26,553 nucleotides of DNA, from the NCBI GenBank assembly GCA_900545165.1, contig UQYA01000017.1, positions 1-26,553 of the forward strand. The letters are read 5' to 3'. The first letter of the stretch is position 1; each line of letters opens with the position of its first letter. The DNA comes from an uncultured Collinsella sp. (GTDB lineage Bacteria; Actinomycetota; Coriobacteriia; Coriobacteriales; Coriobacteriaceae). Positions 7,649-16,175 of this stretch are shown here, piece after piece. The notes under the pieces are model-generated. The model did no database searches, was not told the DNA's origin, and saw only the letters and a list, made by a program, of their open reading frames with translations. The position numbers and the translations under genes were made by a program.

Positions 7649-9409
7649 GTGGCCGACCAGGACATCAAGATGCTCATCGAGCGCATTATGGCCGAGGCCC
7701 GGACCCATCAGTCCGCCCGCTTCTCAAACGAAGTCTACGCAGACGAGCCGATTCTCAAAACCGGCCGACAGATGCAAAATTTCCTCCCCGACCAGTACCG
7801 CAAGATGCGTGAGATATCGCGTTGGCAAGAAGACCCCAAGGGCGGTGCGGGCCGCTGGCTTTCGGAAGCCGAGCTTTTTTACCGCCAGGGCCTGCTGATG
7901 GCCGACTTTGAGGACGACTGTCCCTACAACGGCACCTTTAAGTCGTACTTTCCCACCTACAACGCTATGAGCGACCGACAGCTGCGCGGCTACTTTACCT
8001 GGCGTGCCCAAGTGCGCTGCGGAACCGTCGAGGAAACGTCTACGTCTTTTGCCTTTCTGTATCTCTATGAGCTGATTTGCGGCATTGGCGTAGATGATCC
8101 GCTCGATGGTTTTAACAAGATCAAGGCTTTTTGGAATGTCTATCGCGCCTTCGAGCCCGGCATCGACCGGTTTGCGCGCGTGTGGCTGCAGGATTACGCC
8201 GTGTTCCACGGGCTCGACCCCAAGCTGCTTCGTGACTCTAAAACCGTCATGTTCGATAACGCCCTTATCGAGCTGCGACGCGCGGCACGAGACCTTGTAC
8301 CAGCGCCGGCACCGTCCGGCCAGACCCCCAAACGTCGCAAAACCTCCGAGCCCACGCTCCCCCTTCCGCCCGATGAGGTGCGCGAGGAGCGACTCATGGC
8401 CGCCATCAACGCCCTCTCCACGTACAACCTAAGTAACTCGCGGCTCGACCGCAGCCACCACCGCGATCTGCGCCACGTGGCATGCACCGTGTATGTCCGT
8501 ATGGCGCGCTACTATGACACGCACCGAAAGACCGGCATCGTGGCGAGCTTGTTTGGGGAGGAGACGGCCATGCCCTACACCATGTTTGCCTCGGCCGTAT
8601 TCTTTGCGCCCGAGCGCCACGAGGACTGCGAATACCGCCTGGATCCTATCCATATCTACCGTTGCCAAAACGGCTTTTGGGAATGCATGCGTATCCACGG
8701 CAGCAGGCAAAAGAGCAGCAAACTCGGCGAAATGATGCGCGCCTGCGACCAACGCCTACGCCTGGCGCTGGACCCCGCCCACCCCCTAAAGGAGGAGAAG
8801 GTCCCCAAATATCTGACCAAGATCATCGATGACGAGATCGTGGCATGGCTTTCGTGGGATGCCGCGCACCAGCCCGTCAAGATCGATATCGATTTGAGTC
8901 AGCTGGGACACATTCGGAGCGCCGCCGCACAAACGCGTGAGGCGCTTTTGATCGATGAGGAGCGCGAGGACAGCGCGCCTGTGGAAGCCGAGGCGACGCT
9001 TATCGAGCAACCGAACACCGAGTCTGCGCCCGGCATGACTGCCGAACCTGGCAAGATGACCATACAGCAAGACGAACCCGACGAGCCGACTGTCTCCACC
9101 GAAGAGTTTGGCGTCGTGGCACCGCTCCTCGTGTCTGTACCCGCGCCCGTAACGCCCGCGCCCGCCGAAGCCGCGAACAAACTCGCGCCTGCCGCAACCG
9201 CGTATCTGCGTGCACTGCTCGAGCAAAACGCAGCGCAAGCGACATCGGCAGTGGCGCACTCGGGCAAGAGCGAGGACATGCTTGTCGACAGCATCAACGA
9301 GGCGCTCTTTGACCTGGTGGGCGACACCGTAATTGAATTTAGCGCGGCAGGGCCGCAGATTATTGAGGACTACGAAGCAGACGTGAGAGGATACCTAGAC
9401 CATGAGTGA
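7649..9409 (+). CDS. TerB_N / TerB_C domain protein
   Basis: This 586-residue protein opens the three-gene module. Residues about 50-270 match the TerB_N pattern: GRWLSEAELFYRQGLLM (68-84), YNAMSDRQLRGYFTWRAQVR (104-123), then an all-helical stretch. The C-terminus shows TerB_C-like features: DLSQLGHIRSAAAQTREALL (415-434) and, after a Pro/Glu-rich insert (about 440-515), INEALFDLVGDTVIEF near 549-564. The core of the tellurite-resistance TerB domain itself is not evident. TerB_N/TerB_C proteins have been linked by gene context to ATPases and helicases in predicted DNA-processing systems, but their chemistry is unknown. It starts at GTG 7649 after AGGAGG, and the end overlaps the ATPase gene by 8 nt. 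It may act as the scaffold or sensor of the module. Confidence 0.85.
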   Translation: MADQDIKMLIERIMAEARTHQSARFSNEVYADEPILKTGRQMQNFLPDQYRKMREISRWQEDPKGGAGRWLSEAELFYRQGLLMADFEDDCPYNGTFKSYFPTYNAMSDRQLRGYFTWRAQVRCGTVEETSTSFAFLYLYELICGIGVDDPLDGFNKIKAFWNVYRAFEPGIDRFARVWLQDYAVFHGLDPKLLRDSKTVMFDNALIELRRAARDLVPAPAPSGQTPKRRKTSEPTLPLPPDEVREERLMAAINALSTYNLSNSRLDRSHHRDLRHVACTVYVRMARYYDTHRKTGIVASLFGEETAMPYTMFASAVFFAPERHEDCEYRLDPIHIYRCQNGFWECMRIHGSRQKSSKLGEMMRACDQRLRLALDPAHPLKEEKVPKYLTKIIDDEIVAWLSWDAAHQPVKIDIDLSQLGHIRSAAAQTREALLIDEEREDSAPVEAEATLIEQPNTESAPGMTAEPGKMTIQQDEPDEPTVSTEEFGVVAPLLVSVPAPVTPAPAEAANKLAPAATAYLRALLEQNAAQATSAVAHSGKSEDMLVDSINEALFDLVGDTVIEFSAAGPQIIEDYEADVRGYLDHE

Positions 9410-10706
9410 TACCGCATCCGCAGCACCCCGCGTGCCCAAGCGCGTCGCTGCCGTCATTCTCAACTCGCTCAAGGGCGGCGTGGTCCCGCGCATCGGCCTT
9501 CCCTACATTACCGTAGGGCGCGAGGTCGAGATCCGCGCCCTGCTCACCGATCTGAGTCTCATCGCCGACGGTGGGGCGAGCTTCCGCTTCCTGGTCGGTC
9601 GCTACGGCGCCGGCAAGAGCTTTTTGCTCCAAACCATCCGAACGCATGCCATGGGCGAGGGATTCGTCGTCGCCGATGCAGACTTATCCCCCGAGCGCCG
9701 TCTGCAGGGCGGGCAGGGGCAGGGCCTTGCCACCTACCGCGAGCTCATACGCAATATATCGACCAAGACGCGCCCCGAGGGCGGTGCGCTCAACCTTATT
9801 CTTGATCGCTGGGTCGCCTCGTGCGCCGACGTCGACGAGTCGGTCGTCAATGCCCAACTGGCCCCGCTCGAGGAAATGGTCCACGGCTTCGACTTCACCC
9901 GCATGCTCCGCCGCTATCGCACGGCCGTATCCGAGGGCGACGAAGAAGCCATGAGCCGCGTGACCAAATGGATCCGCGGCGAATACCGTACCAAGAGCGA
10001 GGCTCGCGCCGAACTGGGGTCCTCAACCATCATCAGCGACGATGACTGGTACGACTACGTCAAACTCATCGCGCGTTTTTTGGTTTGCAGTGGCTACAAG
10101 GGCATGTTGGTGCTCATCGACGAGCTCGTGAATCTGTATAAGATTCCCAACGCCATCACGCGCCAGTACAACTACGAGAAGATCCTGACCATGTACAACG
10201 ACACACTCCAGGGCAAGGCGCAGTACCTGGGCATGATCATGGGCGGCACGCCAACCTCCATCGAAGACCGCCGCCGCGGCGTGTTCTCCTACGAGGCCCT
10301 GCGCAGCCGACTCGCTCAAGGCCGCTTTGCACGCGAGGACCTTAAGGACATGCTCGCGCCCATCATCCGTCTGCAGCCACTCACCTACGAGGAGCTGCTG
10401 GTCTTGATTGAAAAGCTCATGCAAATTCACGCCGGCTACTTTGGCTGGACGCCCACGCTTACCGAGAACGACTTGGTGGACTTCCTCAAGATCGAATTCG
10501 GTCGCGTGGGAGCCGACACGCATCTGACGCCGCGTGAAGTCATTCGTGACTTTATCGAGCTGCTCGACATCCTATGCCAAAACCCCGACGCCAACGTGGC
10601 CGAGCTACTGCAAAGCGTTGGTGGCGACGCGCTGGCGCCGGCAGCCGCAACAGGCGACACCGATACCGCAGGCGGCGACCGTAACTTCGCCGAATTCACC
10701 ATCTAA
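9402..10706 (+). CDS. BrxD-like (DUF2791) P-loop ATPase
   Basis: This 434-residue AAA-type ATPase has Walker A GRYGAGKS at 66-73 and Walker B MLVLIDE at 235-241. It also has LSPERRLQGGQGQGLATYRE (95-114) and the segment MIMGGTPTSIEDRRRG (278-293), which I associate with the DUF2791/BREX system ATP-binding family (BrxD). Length and layout fit that family. BrxD is an accessory protein of BREX types 2 and 6, where it accompanies the BrxHI helicase; here the pair sits behind a TerB_N protein instead of PglX/PglZ. A GAGAGGA site about 10 nt upstream serves ATG 9402, which overlaps the upstream gene. A hairpin repeat begins at the stop codon. Confidence 0.85.
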   Translation: MSDTASAAPRVPKRVAAVILNSLKGGVVPRIGLPYITVGREVEIRALLTDLSLIADGGASFRFLVGRYGAGKSFLLQTIRTHAMGEGFVVADADLSPERRLQGGQGQGLATYRELIRNISTKTRPEGGALNLILDRWVASCADVDESVVNAQLAPLEEMVHGFDFTRMLRRYRTAVSEGDEEAMSRVTKWIRGEYRTKSEARAELGSSTIISDDDWYDYVKLIARFLVCSGYKGMLVLIDELVNLYKIPNAITRQYNYEKILTMYNDTLQGKAQYLGMIMGGTPTSIEDRRRGVFSYEALRSRLAQGRFAREDLKDMLAPIIRLQPLTYEELLVLIEKLMQIHAGYFGWTPTLTENDLVDFLKIEFGRVGADTHLTPREVIRDFIELLDILCQNPDANVAELLQSVGGDALAPAAATGDTDTAGGDRNFAEFTI

Positions 10707-10741
10707 CCTGCCAAAAAGGGACAGGTTTATTTTGGCAGGTT
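10705..10741 (+). repeat. Palindromic hairpin element, copy A (12-bp arms, 13-nt loop)
   Basis: AACCTGCCAAAA (10705-10716) and TTTTGGCAGGTT (10730-10741) are perfect inverted repeats around the 13-nt loop AGGGACAGGTTTA. The left arm includes the last two bases of the ATPase stop codon. A second element at 24809-24847 has different arms but the same loop length and, on its minus strand, the same GGGACAGG core. It may also attenuate transcription into the helicase gene, although no long T-run follows. Confidence 0.8.
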
Positions 10742-10822
10742 TTATCTGGGCAAACGTTGAAGCAGTCATGCAGCAAACCACTGCCCACCGCGTTGAGAGA
10801 TTAGCTGTTGAAAGGAGGCCCC

Positions 10823-13267
10823 GTGAACGCCTTTGACCGCTACGCCCCGTTTATCCAAGACTTCATCTATTCCCACGATTGGGAGAGCCTGCGCTCCATT
10901 CAGGTTGCGGCGGCAGATGCAATCTTTAACACACAAGACAATGTGCTCCTGACGGCATCCACAGCTTCCGGCAAAACCGAAGCGGCCTTCTTTCCCATCC
11001 TGACTGAGTTTTGGGAGAACCCGCCCGCGAGCGTGGGCGCCCTCTACATCGGCCCCCTCAAAGCGCTCATCAATGATCAGTTCGTCCGCCTCAACGACCT
11101 GTGCGAAGAAGCCGACATCCCCGTCTGGCACTGGCATGGCGATGTCTCGCAATCACACAAGGCCAAACTCATCAAAAAGCCAAGTGGCATCCTACAAATT
11201 ACGCCCGAGTCGCTCGAGGCGCTCCTGATCCATAAGCACATGGCGATCCCGCGCATGTTCTGCGACCTGCGCTATGTGGTTATCGACGAAGTCCATTCGC
11301 TCATGCGCGGCGACCGCGGCGGGCAAACGCTCTGTCTTATCGAACGCCTCTCGCGCATGGCCGGCGTGCAGCCCCGCCGCATTGGCCTTTCAGCCACCAT
11401 CGGCGACCCCGAGCGCACGGGCGCCTTTCTCTCGCAGGGAACGGGACGCGACTGCGTTATCCCCCGCTTTGAAGAACCGCGCCGCGTGTGGCGCATCTCC
11501 ATGGAGCACTTCTACAACTCGGGTCCCCAGGCACAGCAGCGGGGATTCGAGAGCATGGGTCCTCAAGAGGCCGAAGTGCTTGCATGCGAGCGCATTGAGG
11601 CAGCGGCACCCACGGCGCTGCCGGCCGGCACCCAAGACATGCGCCACAGCGGACAGCTCACACAGGAGGAGCGCCGTCAACGTCGCGAGCAGGCACGGGG
11701 CAAGGCCGCTCCCAAAGACCGTCGCACTTCCTCGGCCCCCGAGGGCGAAGTCGACATCCCACGAGCGACCGAGCAGGCGCTTCTCAACCCCACCGACACG
11801 GCGCCCGACAACGCCGACCCCGGTATGGGCTATATCTTTGAGCATACGCGCGGCCGCAAGTGCCTGGTCTTTGCCAACTCGCGCGAGGAGGCAGAGGCCG
11901 TGTGCTCCATGCTGCGCAGCTACTGCGAAAGTCGACACGAGCCCGACCGCTTTCTAATCCATCACGGCAACCTTTCGGCATCGCTGCGCGAGACGGCCGA
12001 GGAGCTCATGCGCGACGAGGAGCAGACGCAGACAACCGTCACCACCTCTACGCTGGAGCTCGGTATCGATATCGGCCGCCTGGAGCGCGCCTTCCAGATT
12101 GACGCGCCGTTTACCGTCAGCTCCTTTTTGCAGCGCATGGGGCGCACGGGACGCCGCGACCTTCCGCCCGAGATGTGGTTTGTCATGCGCGAGGAAGAAC
12201 CCGAGCCGCGCACGATGATGCCCGAAACCATTCCCTGGAAGCTCCTGCAGGGTATCGCGCTCGTACAACTCTATCGCGAGGAAAAGTGGGTCGAGCCGCC
12301 CGAGCTCGATCGACTCCCCTACAGCCTGCTCTATCACCAGACTATGTCGACCCTCGCCAGCACCGGCGAGCTCACGCCGGCCGAACTTGCCCAACGCGTG
12401 CTCACGCTCAGTTATTTCCACCGCGTCTCAGCCGATGACTATCGCGTACTGCTGCGCCACCTCATCAAGATCGACCACATCCAGGTCACCGAGGGCGGCG
12501 GGCTGATCGTGGGTCTCGCGGGCGAGCGCATCATCAACAACTTTAAGTTCTACGCCGTGTTCCAGGAAAACGAGGAGTTCACCGTTCGCAGCGAGTCGGC
12601 CGAGCTGGGCACGATCGTCAATCCGCCCCCGCCCGGTGAGCGCATCGCCATCGCCGGACACTGCTGGATTGTCGAGGAAGTGGACTGGAAGCGCCACACT
12701 GTCTTTGCCACGCAGGTCAAGGGCCGGGTGCCGGCCTACTTTGGCGACTGCCCCGGAGACATCAATACGCATGTACTCGAGCGCATGCGCAAAGCGCTCA
12801 ACGAGCATGCGGCATATCCGTATCTCATGGGCAACGCACGGGCACGTCTTGCACAGGCTCGCCATACGGCCGAGATTTCGGGCGCGGGGGCCAAGCCGCT
12901 TATTAACCTGGGCGGCGACACCTGGGTGCTCTTCCCCTGGCTGGGCAGCTACGCCTTTTTGGCGCTCGAGCGCTTGCTTAAGATTAAATGCGCCGCAAAG
13001 CTGGGCCTTCGCGGGCTCGATCCGTCGCGTCCATACTTTATGCAGTTCAAGATGAAGGCCGACAAGGAGACGTTCTTTGAGGTGCTCGCAGCCGAGGCCG
13101 AAAAGGACTTCGACCCCATCGAGCTCGTCTATCCCGGCGAGGTACCTTACTTTGATCGGTACGACGAGTTTGTTCCCGAAGAGCTCGTGCGCAAAGGCTT
13201 CGCCGAAGGTGTGCTCGACATCGAAGGCATGAAGCAGCGTGTCCGCAGCTGGCGCGACCACGCCTAA
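10823..13267 (+). CDS. BrxHI/Lhr-like SF2 DEAD/DEAH-box helicase
   Basis: This 814-residue helicase carries TASTASGKTEA (44-54, Walker A), DEVH (155-158), SATIG (190-194) and QRMGRTGRR (437-445, motif VI). The GIDIGRLERAFQ segment and the long C-terminal region after the helicase core fit Lhr-like helicases, including BrxHI of BREX. A charged low-complexity insert (about 255-335) separates the two RecA lobes. I chose GTG 10823 because AAAGGAGG sits 4 nt upstream; an in-frame TTG at 10808 lies before that ribosome site and is not credible. The gene is 116 bp from the BrxD-like gene, with hairpin copy A between them. Likely role: ATP-driven remodelling of DNA (or RNA) with the ATPase. Confidence 0.88.
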   Translation: MNAFDRYAPFIQDFIYSHDWESLRSIQVAAADAIFNTQDNVLLTASTASGKTEAAFFPILTEFWENPPASVGALYIGPLKALINDQFVRLNDLCEEADIPVWHWHGDVSQSHKAKLIKKPSGILQITPESLEALLIHKHMAIPRMFCDLRYVVIDEVHSLMRGDRGGQTLCLIERLSRMAGVQPRRIGLSATIGDPERTGAFLSQGTGRDCVIPRFEEPRRVWRISMEHFYNSGPQAQQRGFESMGPQEAEVLACERIEAAAPTALPAGTQDMRHSGQLTQEERRQRREQARGKAAPKDRRTSSAPEGEVDIPRATEQALLNPTDTAPDNADPGMGYIFEHTRGRKCLVFANSREEAEAVCSMLRSYCESRHEPDRFLIHHGNLSASLRETAEELMRDEEQTQTTVTTSTLELGIDIGRLERAFQIDAPFTVSSFLQRMGRTGRRDLPPEMWFVMREEEPEPRTMMPETIPWKLLQGIALVQLYREEKWVEPPELDRLPYSLLYHQTMSTLASTGELTPAELAQRVLTLSYFHRVSADDYRVLLRHLIKIDHIQVTEGGGLIVGLAGERIINNFKFYAVFQENEEFTVRSESAELGTIVNPPPPGERIAIAGHCWIVEEVDWKRHTVFATQVKGRVPAYFGDCPGDINTHVLERMRKALNEHAAYPYLMGNARARLAQARHTAEISGAGAKPLINLGGDTWVLFPWLGSYAFLALERLLKIKCAAKLGLRGLDPSRPYFMQFKMKADKETFFEVLAAEAEKDFDPIELVYPGEVPYFDRYDEFVPEELVRKGFAEGVLDIEGMKQRVRSWRDHA

Positions 13268-13296
13268 GACCAGTCTTTTTGGGACGGGGAGACTTA
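13266..13296. repeat. Possible degenerate hairpin element between convergent genes
   Basis: AGTCT (13272-13276) and AGACT (13290-13294) flank a 13-nt loop, TTTTGGGACGGGG. The loop length and the GGGAC core resemble the two strong hairpin elements, but the arms are only 5 bp. It lies across the two stop codons of convergent genes and could equally be a weak bidirectional terminator. Confidence 0.3.
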
Positions 13297-14172
13297 CTTG
13301 TCGTGAAGGACGGTGCCGAGGAAGTCGGTGTCGAAGGGCACAGCTTCGGCAAAGGCGTAGTCGCCGTCGCTGGCGATGAGTAGATAATTCTCCTCGCCGC
13401 CGAACTCCGTATCGCCACAAGGCACCACCCAGGCGCGAGCGAACACCTCGACTGCCGTGGCAGCGCAGTCGCGCAGGAACGTCACGTCGCTCCCCTCGTT
13501 TGCGCTCACGATATTGGCAACGTAGATACCCCCGGGGTTCAGGCTGCCTCGCACCAAACGCAACGCCTCAACCGTCGCCAGTTTGCGTACGGGCTCGGCA
13601 CCGCCAAAGCAATCGCTCACGACCACGTCGTAGCGACGATGTCCCACGCTCGTCACGCCCAGATACGAGCGAGCCTCGGCGGTTATCACCCGCAGGCGAT
13701 CGCCCACCGCGTGCTCCAGCTCATCCAGGTAGAACCAGCGGCGCGCCAGGCGCGTAATCTCTCCGTCATACTCGATGACGTCCATGCGCAAGCCCGCGTG
13801 CGACATCAGAGCGAACTTGGGATAGGCAAACCCACCGCCGCCCAGCATAAGCATACGGTCGATGCCGTGGCCATAAGCATCGCGCATCGCATCCTCGGCC
13901 TCAAACACGTCGTCAAACGCACGATAGTACGCAAAGACGGGCTCCGCCCAACGCTCGCCGACGTAGCTCGCACTTTGGTAGACGCCGCCTTGTACCAACA
14001 CGCGAATCTCATCGCCGCCCTCATCGTGCACGCGCTTCACACGCGCCAACCCATTGCGGGTCCTCGCAACCTGCAGACAGGCAGCGCGAACAGCGACGGC
14101 AGCCGCACCAAGCGCCGCAGCTCCCAGGGCAACGCCGGCAACGACGCCAGCAGAAACACTTGGCTTGTTCAT
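13294..14172 (-). CDS. Spermidine-synthase-like methyltransferase-fold protein with N-terminal TM
   Basis: This 292-residue protein starts with an Ala/Gly/Val-rich hydrophobic segment (7-33), then a Rossmann domain of the spermidine synthase/SAM methyltransferase type: MLMLGGGGFAYPKF (107-120), VIEYDGEI (132-139, nucleotide-binding acidic residue) and YDVVVSDCFGG (181-191). Polyamine synthases have a catalytic Asp in a (D/E)xxD/P arrangement after this strand; here it reads SDCFGGAEP, so true aminopropyl transfer is doubtful. The enzyme may instead belong to the spermidine-synthase-like proteins of unknown substrate common in Actinobacteria. It starts right after the elp3 stop codon (AAGGAG site inside elp3), so the two are co-transcribed and coupled. 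Confidence 0.8.
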   Translation of the reverse strand: MNKPSVSAGVVAGVALGAAALGAAAVAVRAACLQVARTRNGLARVKRVHDEGGDEIRVLVQGGVYQSASYVGERWAEPVFAYYRAFDDVFEAEDAMRDAYGHGIDRMLMLGGGGFAYPKFALMSHAGLRMDVIEYDGEITRLARRWFYLDELEHAVGDRLRVITAEARSYLGVTSVGHRRYDVVVSDCFGGAEPVRKLATVEALRLVRGSLNPGGIYVANIVSANEGSDVTFLRDCAATAVEVFARAWVVPCGDTEFGGEENYLLIASDGDYAFAEAVPFDTDFLGTVLHDK

Positions 14173-16077
14173 CTAGAGCTCCTTTTGCAGATAGAGTCCA
14201 TGGTCGTAAAAACCCAAATGGCGATAGTACTCGCGCGTACCGATCGCGCTGATCACGTTGATGTGCGTATAGCCCGCGTCCCGAGCAATATGGCACGCAC
14301 GCTCCACCAGCGACCGCCCCAGCCCATGATGCTGAGCCGCCTGACCCTGATCGCCCACACGTGCCGCCATGCCATACACGTGCACCTCGCGAATCATTGC
14401 CTCGTCCGGCGTCGTCGGCAACTCGTCCGCATGTGCGGCAACAAAAGCGCGAACGGGCAGCGACAGGCGCAAAAAGCCGGCGATCTTGCCTTCGGGCGTC
14501 ACCCACTGCAAAAAGCGTTCACGCGTCACCGGCGTCTCGTATGCGACCTCATCAAGAGATAGCTCATCCAAGTCGGCACCCGCGGTACTGATCTCGCGAT
14601 AGCGAATCTCACGCACCGTCGCACCGTCACCCCGAGCAGCCAGGCGGTTCTCAACGAGCTGACGCAGGTTGGGCTTCTTGTTGCCCACCATAATGTCGTC
14701 GGAACTAAAATCGCGGATCATGCGACTGATACGGCAGAACGCCGGCGTCACCACGATGTCGTCGGCCAGCACGTCGAGCAGTTCTTCCTCGGTATAGGGG
14801 CGCCACTCGCCACGCTCGTAACAGCCCACCAGACGCGAGCCCTCGATGAGCGCGCACGGGTAGACCTTGACCTCGTCGGGCATAAAAGCGCCCTCGGTCA
14901 TAAAGCGCTCGTAGTCGCGTTTATCCCCCTCGGGCGTGGCGCCCAGCAAGTTAAGCATAAAGTGAGCGTGGATCTTAAAGCCAAACAGGCGCGCAAGCGA
15001 AAACGCCCGCTCGATCTGAGCCACCGAAATGCGACGCTCGTTGATATCGAGCAAATGCTGGTCGAGGCTCTGGATGCCCATCTGAATCTTGGTGCAACCC
15101 AGGCGGCGGATAAGCGTGAGGGCCTGCGGCGTTACGGCATCGGGGCGCGTCTCGATAACGAGCCCCACCACGCGATGCTTCGCCGTCTCGTTGATGCGCT
15201 GCTGACGCTCAAGCTCCTCCATCGTTGCCGTCTGCCACTCGGCAACCTCGCCCCACGGCGTACCGGGGCCGTACAGACGACGCACCGCGCGGTTATACCC
15301 ACCCACGGCAGCATCCACACGCTCCTGCTCGTCGGCAACGCCGGCAGCAAGCTCAGCCTCGTCTGTCGCAATGCCGGCAGCCCGATAGCGCTCGCGACGC
15401 TCCGCCACCACCGGCGGCAGCGCATCGGCGGGCGCGTCATCGAGCAGGCGCCCCGCCTCGGCACGGCTGATGCCCGGACGCGCCAACATGGGGTTAGCCG
15501 CCACACCAGCCACGGCATCGTCATTGAGCGCGCGGAAGAGCTCCAACATAAACCACGCCTGATACCCTTGCGGATAGTCGCTCCAGGTGCCACCAAGCAC
15601 GATGAGCTCAATCTTATCGGTTGCGTGCCCCATCTGCGAAAGCGCGGTCAGACGAGCGCTCACCTGCAGATACGGGTCAAAGCAATTTTGCTCCGCACGG
15701 GCGCACGCCGGCTCGGCGTGCAGGTAGCTTTTGGGCATGCGCAGATCGTTGGGACAAAACAGGCAATCGCCCGAGCATGGCCAGGGCTTGGTGATAACGG
15801 TAATGGTCGCCACGCCCGAAGCCGTGCGACGAGGCTTCATACGCAGCACCTGCAGCAGTCGACGCTCCAGCTCGGCATCGACATTCCACCCAGCCCAACG
15901 AGCCGGCTCCTCACGTTTTACCCGCTGGTAGAACGGCAGCAGACGGCGCTTGGCCAAATCGCGTTTGTCGGCACCCTCACGGCGCGCCTCGGCATGTATC
16001 AGTTTGACGAGCGCTTTGTCGTCCACGGTCTCGCCGCGACGCAGAGCCTCGAGTATGTTCAAGATAATCTGTTCCAT
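14173..16077 (-). CDS. elp3: Elp3-family tRNA uridine-34 carboxymethylation enzyme (radical SAM + GNAT)
   Basis: This 634-residue protein has the radical SAM cluster motif CSGDCLFCPN (cysteines 101, 105, 108), the downstream LGGTWSDYPQGYQAWF segment, VIETRPDAV, and a C-terminal GNAT acetyltransferase domain with a GLGRSLVERA acetyl-CoA loop and GTREYYRHLGFY. Elp3 makes cm5U at wobble U34 of tRNA from acetyl-CoA and SAM, alone in bacteria and archaea. It is longer than most homologues because of a charged insert of about 100 residues between about 185 and 285. The start ATG 16077 has no Shine-Dalgarno; a TACAAT -10 lies 6 nt upstream, suggesting leaderless mRNA. A Trm9-like methyltransferase gene lies 2 kb away. 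Confidence 0.93.
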   Translation of the reverse strand: MEQIILNILEALRRGETVDDKALVKLIHAEARREGADKRDLAKRRLLPFYQRVKREEPARWAGWNVDAELERRLLQVLRMKPRRTASGVATITVITKPWPCSGDCLFCPNDLRMPKSYLHAEPACARAEQNCFDPYLQVSARLTALSQMGHATDKIELIVLGGTWSDYPQGYQAWFMLELFRALNDDAVAGVAANPMLARPGISRAEAGRLLDDAPADALPPVVAERRERYRAAGIATDEAELAAGVADEQERVDAAVGGYNRAVRRLYGPGTPWGEVAEWQTATMEELERQQRINETAKHRVVGLVIETRPDAVTPQALTLIRRLGCTKIQMGIQSLDQHLLDINERRISVAQIERAFSLARLFGFKIHAHFMLNLLGATPEGDKRDYERFMTEGAFMPDEVKVYPCALIEGSRLVGCYERGEWRPYTEEELLDVLADDIVVTPAFCRISRMIRDFSSDDIMVGNKKPNLRQLVENRLAARGDGATVREIRYREISTAGADLDELSLDEVAYETPVTRERFLQWVTPEGKIAGFLRLSLPVRAFVAAHADELPTTPDEAMIREVHVYGMAARVGDQGQAAQHHGLGRSLVERACHIARDAGYTHINVISAIGTREYYRHLGFYDHGLYLQKEL

Positions 16078-16083
16078 GACCCC

Positions 16084-16089
16084 ATTGTA
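16084..16089 (-). promoter_or_regulatory. -10 element placing transcription start at the elp3 ATG
   Basis: On the minus strand TACAAT (five of six consensus bases) ends 6 nt before the ATG, so the seventh base, the expected start of transcription, is the A of ATG. The usual -35 position falls within the terminator hairpin of the neighbouring gene and is weak. Confidence 0.45.
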
Positions 16090-16097
16090 AAGGCAAA

Positions 16098-16127
16098 GGC
16101 GCCGGAGCCCGTCACGGCTCCGGCGCC
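16098..16127 (-). terminator. Intrinsic terminator downstream of the XRE-DUF4097 operon
   Basis: GGCGCCGGAGCC (16098-16109) and GGCTCCGGCGCC (16116-16127) form a perfect 12-bp GC-rich stem with a 6-nt loop. On the minus strand it is followed by TTTGCCTTT. It separates the DUF4097 gene from elp3, both on the minus strand. Confidence 0.85.
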
Positions 16128-16175
16128 TCCATCAAACAGCGCAGCTATGGTATATAAGTCTTCGATAACCGCCCG

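Noticed and set aside
7649..13267. Complete BREX or tellurite-resistance operon
   Set aside because: No PglX, PglZ, BrxC, BrxA/B, TerC, TerD or TerZ gene is present; only accessory-type components occur.
12428..13420. 330-codon minus-strand open frame across the BrxHI-like gene end
   Set aside because: Antisense shadow overlapping two well-supported genes.
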